Positions 57,780 through 64,000 of a stretch of DNA of 64,000 nt are shown piece by piece (the stretch's first letter is position 1; each line of letters opens with the position of its first letter). The stretch lies in contig JAYKKM010000147.1 in assembly GCA_035772405.1 (NCBI GenBank), forward strand, positions 3,485,001 to 3,549,000. Reading direction: 5' to 3'. The position numbers and the translations under genes were made by a program. The notes under the pieces were generated by a model. The model was given only the letters and a program-made list of their open reading frames with translations, did no database searches and was not told the DNA's origin. Source of the DNA: Chrysogorgia sp. JL179-B06 (Eukaryota; Cnidaria; Anthozoa; Scleralcyonacea; Chrysogorgiidae).

Positions 57780-58560
57780 ATTAGTATACGATACTCGTAC
57801 AATTCTGATTGTGATTGGCTAAAAACCTACAGACAATTTTTGATGTCTAATTGCCACCTACAAACAAAATATCAAAACTTGTTTGTAGGTGACATAATTG
57901 TCTTTGCGTGACTTACTTCCTAAACTCCCTAAAGGCTTCTACATTTACAGTATAATTGTAATTCTAGATATCAAGAATTATCCAGACCAGCTCTAGTAGC
58001 TGTCAGTGTTATTCCATCTCAACCTTCAGGTTGCTCAACCTTCGGCTTCAACAGATAATATTGACCTCGGTCTGGATATAATTCTTGATATCATGCTCAG
58101 CCGGGTCTTTTCTAATCGGGTTTTCAAAATGGCACTGAAGCCATTGGTGTGGCCACAGTAACAATGTGTCCATACCTGTTTTCAACATTTATAACAGCTG
58201 GGAATCTGTATTATTATAATATATAATACTCATACATGAACAATCAATTATGATTGGCTAAAAACCTATGTAGACAATTCTTGATGTCTTAATTGTGTGT
58301 AGCTGAAGTAAACTTCCTACACTCCCTAAAAGTGCATTCTACATTTTTATAATTGTATATAAAACAATTATTGGATTCAGCTTTATGTTATCAATGTTAA
58401 TCTGCATGACAGCCTCTGAACCTCGTTTCCAGGGCCTTATCTCCGCTCCCCGCCTGCCCCCGAACGAGGTTGCATCAGCCTTCGGCTTTGGCAGATATTA
58501 CATTAACCTCGTCTATAATTCTTAATATCATGCTCAGCCGCATCCAATAATTGTATGTAT
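57780..58560. repeat. Two related short elements in tandem
   Basis: Blocks at about 57780-58110 and 58205-58560 share GATTGGCTAAAAACCTA, TTGATGTCT, an AACCTTCGGCTT-like motif and ATATCATGCTCAGCCG in the same order. They look like two diverged copies of one MITE. Confidence 0.65.
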
Positions 58561-60256
58561 TTCCTGATCTTTATACAAGAAGGAACATGTTTCTAGGTTT
58601 TGTAATTAATTCCAGTTTTTGTTTCTTTGTGGAAAAGGAATTCACTTTTGGTCAAAAATTACTACAATTGTAAATAAGATGGTGTACTCACATCACTGGT
58701 ACTAATTAATGCAAATATGAAGAAGAAAGTTGTTTTTTCAATTAAATCACGAGAGAATACCCAACAATTATCATCTAAGTTCAAGAGGCTATTTAATTAA
58801 ATTTGTTATACAGCACATGCATATGACAACAACTTGGAACTGCCTACTGAACTGAGATATATATAACCAGGGTCTTGGCTTTCGGGGGGAGTCCATGTGG
58901 TCTTCTAGGGTCTCTGAAACACCAATTCCCGCATTCTGAGGCGAGTTTTTAAATTAAGTAATCTTTAGCCCATAAATCACAAAATTTTGTTATTACTAAA
59001 TCAGAACATGGCACAATACACTAATGAGACAAAATTTTGATATCTTGAAATTCATTTGATAAACAACTCTCAATCGAAACATTTCTTAGAATCAAATTAT
59101 ATACCCTTTTAATAAGTACAGAATATTTCAATCAGTTAATTTTTCCATTCAGCAAATTTTGTTTCTCTTGTTTTGGGTGACTCCTAATGCCAAGTGAGTT
59201 TGATATTGACCATAAGTCGAAAGATCTGGAGCAGCAGGAGCTAATTATGCCATTTATACTGTACATGATCATTCACATGGCGCTAGAACATTGACACTTG
59301 GTTACATTTAGCTTACTGACCAATATACCCCCCTCAAATTTCTCCCCAGATTTGTACTTTTCATGAGAACTGAGTCTTGGGGACAATTGGGGGGGGGGGG
59401 CAGTCACCCCCACTGGTGTGGAAAATCCTAGATCAGCCCCTCATAACTAAGTGATTGTGTATGTTTTAATAAACTTAATTTCATGTGCTAGGATACAATT
59501 AAAGGAGCATTTCCATTGGATGTCCATGGTCGACCTCATCAGTTTGAGCATCTACCTCCCTTGAGTTACCCTCAGGTATATAGTGTTGACCTATCAATAT
59601 AATAGAAATGATTAGTAGTTATTGTAAGATCGAGATATAGCTAATTAGAAGATCTAATTACATGTAGAAGCAGTGGCGGACACTTGACGAAATATTGGGG
59701 GGGGGGGGTGCGTGGGAATGGCCCCCGGAAAATTTTCTGAATTTTGTAAAAAATTTTAGGTTTTCAAAACACTAGCTAAGCATAAAAAAAATTTCAGAGA
59801 AAATATTCTAGATGATTATCTACATTTGTGAATGGAATTGCAAGGTGGTTTAATTAACACGCTGCTGTACTGACAAATGCTGTAGATACTTTCAAGTTTC
59901 AACTGTTGTTATTATTGTTTATAGCCATCGATAGTGCTATGCCTATGGCTACGGCGTGTCAATAGTCAAATGAGAAGTTTAAAATTGTTTCTAAAGAAAT
60001 TACAGCATGCTGCACTTGCTGCTTAAATCTATTGTTCATTTGTGGCTTAGTATATTTTTCGCTGTAAGACTTTTATGCAATGTGTGAACATTTCTAACCC
60101 TTTGCGAAGCAAAATTCAAATGACAATGGAAAAATGCGAAGCATCAAGCATGTTGTAACTTGTAAGAAATTTCTTTATCCAAACTTACTTCATAACACTT
60201 ATTTTGTGGGATTAGAATACTTTCGCTTGTTTTCGCCATTTTGCTGCTGTTGTTAT
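58561..60256. other. No gene recognised
   Basis: A CAGTGGCGGA at 59671 followed by a G run matches the start of the element at 60281. It may be a solitary hAT-like end. Nothing else can be supported. Confidence 0.4.
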
Positions 60257-60484
60257 CAGGGGCGGATCTAGACTGTAGCACAGTGGCGGAAATTGTGGTG
60301 GGGTGGGGGGGCAACCGCCCCACCACCTGTCGTCAAATCGCTAATTTGTCGGAATTTTCCACTTTTTGTCGGAATTTCGGAAATACTTAAGGAATGTATT
60401 GAAAATGGGAAAAAATGTTACAGAACTTATAAATATCTCACGTTATCTTGTAAAACACATGCAAAATGAGGAGACATCTGAGGA

Positions 60485-60590
60485 GCCATCTAGTAATCTA
60501 GTGGTTACCACACATGTGTATGAGCTGCGAGACATGTCAGGTTCAAATCCTGTGTCGGACCACCACCACTGCGGGTCTTAAAAATAATTG
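60485..60590 (+). repeat. tRNA-like SINE remnant
   Basis: AATCTAGTGGTTACCAC resembles an A box and AGGTTCAAATCCTG a B box. It lies inside the inner hAT-like element. Confidence 0.5.
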
Positions 60591-60644
60591 AGGAGAAAGT
60601 GCTGCCTTTGCAATAATACCAGCAAATGGTAAGACTTTCGAGTC

Positions 60645-60754
60645 TTCTTGGATAACGACCTTAAATCGTATAGGCCCTCGGAACCCCTATAATTGGCCTT
60701 CTAGCCTGTTGGGGTATTCCGTCCTCCTACAAGAGTGATAAATCTAACAAACTA
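60645..60754 (+). repeat. LINE-like 3' end fragment, copy 3
   Basis: Inverse of 1536-1645 and 19515-19621. It ends GATAAATCTAACAAACT, immediately left of the foldback element. Confidence 0.7.
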
Positions 60755-60761
60755 ATTAAAC

Positions 60762-62253
60762 CACAGGTGGCCCAAGTTCATGCGCCAATTTGTGTTTATA
60801 TTGGTATTTATTCGATTTGTCAAAATTAGAGGATATTTTCATCTATTATTTGCAGTTTATTGTTACAATATATAAATGAAATAATGTGTATTTATATCTA
60901 CCATAAGGTGTATGTGTCTACTCGTTTGGTGAGATTTAGGACAGTTGCAGTGTAGCCTGCGAGCAGGCTCTCTGCGGGTTGGGGCGGGCGAGTTGCAGTG
61001 CGACATGGCGACATTAATGCAAGTATAATCGTTTATAATGAATCAAACATTATACCTATGAATACTCAACAAAATAAACATTTATAAACCTTGTTGTTCC
61101 ACTTACATGTTTATTGTGTCGTAATATTCTTCCTTGTGAAACTTGGCGCCATTCTGCCGCATTATACTTCGAACCCGTTTGCTGTATACTAATAATAGAG
61201 GAAGGTAGGTAACTGCCGCTCTCCGATCGACACAAATTCACCACGATAATGGCCATAAAATCATTCCAAATGCTTCCATCGGCGCCAAACTTGGGCAGCA
61301 CCATGTCAGATAGTTCCTTCAACTAACCAACGAACAAAATTTCCGCCTTTACACTCAACTTTTGAATAAAGCGAAGAAGTTTCAAACCACTTTCACGTCT
61401 GCATATGCCTGTGCCAGTTCGTCGCAACACCAACTGTCACGCGTGACGTATTTCCCGATTTATCCCGACCCTCCCCTCCAAGGCACGTAACAAAAACCTG
61501 ATTCAACAGTAGTTTTTTTGTTACGTGCCTTGGAGGGGAGAGTCGGGATAAATCGGGAAATACGTCACGCGTGACAGTTGGTGTTGCGACGAACTGGCAC
61601 AGGCATATGCAGACGTGAAAGTGGTTTGAAACTTCTTCGCTTTATTCAAAAGTTGAGTGTAAAGGCGGAAATTTTGTTCGTTGGTTAGTTGAAGGAACTA
61701 TCTGACATGGTGCTGCCCAAGTTTGGCGCCGATGGAAGCATTTGGAATGATTTTGTGGCCATTATCGTGGTGAATTTGTGTCGATCGGAGAGCGGCAGTT
61801 ACCTACCTTGCGGCAGTTACCTACCTTCCTCTATTATTAGTATACAGCAAACGGGTTCGAAGTATAATGCGGCAGAATGGCGCCAAGTTTCACAAGGACG
61901 AATATTACGACACAATAAACATGTAAGTGGAACAACAAGGTTTATAAATGTTTATTTTGTTGAGTATTCATAGGTATAATGTTTGATTATAAACGATTAT
62001 ATTTGCATTAATGTCGCCATGCCGCCCCTACCCGCAGAGAGCCTGCTCGCAGGCTACACTGCAACTGTCCTAAATCTCACCAAACTTGCAATGAAAGACA
62101 CATACACCTTATGGTAGATATAAATACACATTATTTCATTTATATATTGTAACAATAAACTGCAAATAATAGATGAAAATATCCTCTAATTTTGACAAAT
62201 CGAATAAATTCCAATATAAACACACATTGGCGCATGAGCTTGGGCCACCTGTG
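60762..62253. mobile_element. 1.5-kb giant foldback element with 7-bp duplication
   Basis: The two arms of about 700 bp are nearly perfect inverses around 61508. The termini are CACAGGTGGCCCAAG. ATTAAAC is present at 60755-60761 and 62254-62260. Each arm encodes the same peptide (61056-61322 minus, 61689-61973 plus). The right arm has an extra 18-bp tandem copy near 61797-61832. Confidence 0.88.
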
Positions 62254-62831
62254 ATTAAACTAAATAAAAAACTTATTACAATAGTACCACTGCAAACCAA
62301 AATAAAGAAATAGCGATCGAAATCGTCGAAATATGTCGAAAAGTCTAAAAAGAGTGAAGATTGAAACCCGTCCTGCAAAGAGTATTCGACAGCGACTACA
62401 AGCGCAAAAAAGGTTAAAACATTAATTTGTGTATCCAAACCATTTTTAGTTTCTTTATTTGTCCATTTTTGTGTGCAAAAAAATTGGTTACGTAGCGAAT
62501 AAACCTGTCGGAAATTTAAGAGGCTTTGCCCCACCACCGAAAAAGGCGAATTTCCGCCACTGCTGTAGCAACTGTAGCGTATGCTACAGTCAGATTTTCC
62601 AGCAAAATAATATTTTTTGAATTTAATTAAAATTTCAAAAATATAAAACAGTTGTCGATGAGCTCGATCATCGTTTTCTTAAATCTGCCGACGTTTTTAG
62701 CTCGTTTTTCGTGAGTTTCCGTGCAACGAACCGTCCCGCGGCGCGGATTAGTTTCTGCGCACGAACCCACAAGTTTTCCTGCATCACATCATAAAAGATT
62801 GCGAGTGCTCGTTCTTTGGATCTCTATCACC

Positions 62832-63055
62832 ATGGCGTTCAACAACGTTTTGGAAGAACTGTTGCGCGTCTTGGATGGAAATTACTCTCCAGAGGAGAAG
62901 GCCGATAAATTATCTTCTCTTAAGCGTCACTGTGAGAACCGTCTTACGAGACTATTTGAGAAAAATAAGGATGCAAGTGTTTATCTGTGTGGCTGCGCAG
63001 GAACTGTAACTTCGCGAAGTTAGGAGCGACGATCTTCGAGTCATGCGCCAGTGAG
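62832..63055 (+). pseudogene. Exon-like open frame with strong start context
   Basis: CACCATGG opens MAFNNVLEELLRVLDG, then SPEEKADKLSSLKRHCENRL, a helical charged segment. The frame stops at 63020-63022. The next frame is open through NCNFAKLGATIFESCASE to a GTAAGC donor at 63056, so one frameshift near 62975-63005 would explain both. I do not recognise the protein. It sits inside the outer hAT-like element. Confidence 0.4.
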
Positions 63056-63497
63056 GTAAGCGTTAGCTCATGAATAATAAACAGTTTGTCATATTGGACT
63101 AGTGATATACAGTACTTGATATGCTAATGAGTCCGTTATTGTGTTTGTTGTGATGAAATTGGATTAATTTAACTCCTCAGTGAGTCAGTGTCGCTGAGAC
63201 ATGCTGAGACCGAGTTACTATTTTTAAATCATTTAATATATTTAACCAATGTGCCTGTGCAGGTCTTATCGTACTACACATGAGCTAAAAACCATGGTTT
63301 TTAGCTGTGTTCTTTACAGTATTACACAACTCTGTTGCCTGCCCTTTGCTAGTGCTGTGATGTTTATTAAATTCATAATGTAGTACCTCTAGTTTATAGA
63401 TTAGTGGGAAATGGAATTTCTGCAGTCAAATCACAATCGACTATTCATTGACAAATCAATTGACTCTCACTAGTTCAAAATCTCTAGCTAAATTTTT

Positions 63498-63690
63498 GGG
63501 TATATACTTCATGGTAACACTAGACCGGATTTCCATCTGTTTTTTATACCCCTAACCCCAACCGTAACCCAAATCCTAACCCTAACCGTACCCCTAACCC
63601 TAACCGTAACTCTAATCCTAACCATAACCCTAACAATAACCGTAAAATACGGTGGGAGACTATATGTATTGTTACCATGAAGTATATCCC
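63498..63690. mobile_element. MITE with telomere-like core
   Basis: The ends GGGTATATACTTCATGG and its inverse CCATGAAGTATATCCC. AATTTTT lies outside both. The core (63548-63640) is a degenerate run of CCCTAACC-type repeats. Confidence 0.8.
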
Positions 63691-63866
63691 AATTTTTGGT
63701 TCATGCTTGGTGTTGGATACGTTGGAAATATTGCTCAAAATGCAGGAAATGGTGTTTCCGGGGTTTAAAATTTCAAAATTTTCCGGGGGTAATTCCCCTG
63801 TACCCCCCTGGATTGGTGTCGTCACAGTTTCCGCTACAGTCAGATTTTAGGCTAGATCCGCCCCTG

Positions 63867-64000
63867 GTTATTGTAATAAGTAGTGCTTCCACTTCTTGAA
63901 ATGAAAACTTTCTTGTGCTTCCACTTTTCAAAATGAAAGCTTCAGCTAAAATTATTGGGGGGGGGGGAGGGGGTGTGTGGGGGGGGGCGATCGCCCCCTA
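63867..64000. other. Window end, G-rich run
   Basis: TTATTGGGG followed by a long G run resembles the inner flank of the hAT-like ends at 59690 and 60295. It is probably another partial copy leaving the window. Confidence 0.4.

Larger units (their letters stand above)
60281..62562. mobile_element. Inner hAT-like element, perfect 8-bp duplication
   Basis: It starts CAGTGGCGGAAATT and ends AATTTCCGCCACTG. CTGTAGCA lies directly outside both ends (60273-60280 and 62563-62570). The G-rich and C-rich inner flanks also pair. It is inserted into the outer element and has no transposase. Confidence 0.88.
60257..63866. mobile_element. Outer hAT-like element
   Basis: It starts CAGGGGCGGATCTAG and ends CTAGATCCGCCCCTG. 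The outside 8-mers, GTTGTTAT and GTTATTGT, differ at two positions, so the duplication is decayed or coincidental. Without the inner element it is about 1.3 kb. It contains an exon-like open frame at 62832 and a small MITE at 63498. Confidence 0.65.

Noticed and set aside
63548..63640. True telomere or chromosome end
   Set aside because: The repeats are degenerate, about 90 bp long, and enclosed by inverted ends with ordinary sequence on both sides.

Overview
This is eukaryotic, intron-bearing, AT-rich animal DNA. It is crowded with short inverted-repeat elements, tRNA-derived SINEs, a CR1/L2-like LINE, a BEL/Pao remnant and Crypton-like tyrosine-recombinase fragments. The mix suggests a cnidarian, probably a stony coral or a relative. 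That is an inference from repeat content and gene structure; no species marker is visible.

The one gene I can support fully is ERCC5/XPG, the 3'-side endonuclease of nucleotide excision repair. It lies on the minus strand from the ATG at 39892 to the stop at 11542-11544. I traced 16 coding exons whose lengths sum to 3009 nt (1002 residues plus stop), with compatible phases throughout. The N nuclease block is in exons 1-2, the acidic spacer in exons 3-9, the I nuclease block in exons 9-15, and a basic tail with a PCNA-binding motif in exon 16. Intron 14 (14984-15318) has the hallmarks of a U12-type AT-AC intron and is the most informative single signal in the gene.

Layout. 0-11.5 kb: downstream flank with a RecQ-like helicase fragment, nested MITEs, a BEL/Pao corpse and a tRNA-like/telomere-like element. 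11.5-39.9 kb: ERCC5, whose introns hold most of the sequence: a 1.9-kb unclassified repeat present twice, a Mutator-like MITE with a 9-bp target duplication, a hexamer array, SINEs and a decayed LINE. 39.9-51 kb: upstream flank with an MITE split by a hAT-like element that itself holds a TTAA-flanked element, plus a 1.6-kb polypurine tract and a Harbinger-like MITE. 51.1-57.5 kb: a Crypton-like element bounded by perfect 26-bp inverted repeats, most of it lying in a 3-kb tandem duplication. 60.2-63.9 kb: a three-level nest of inverted-repeat elements, with exon-like segments at two of the levels.

Only ERCC5 can be expected to make a functional protein. The mobile-element reading frames are broken or internally deleted.
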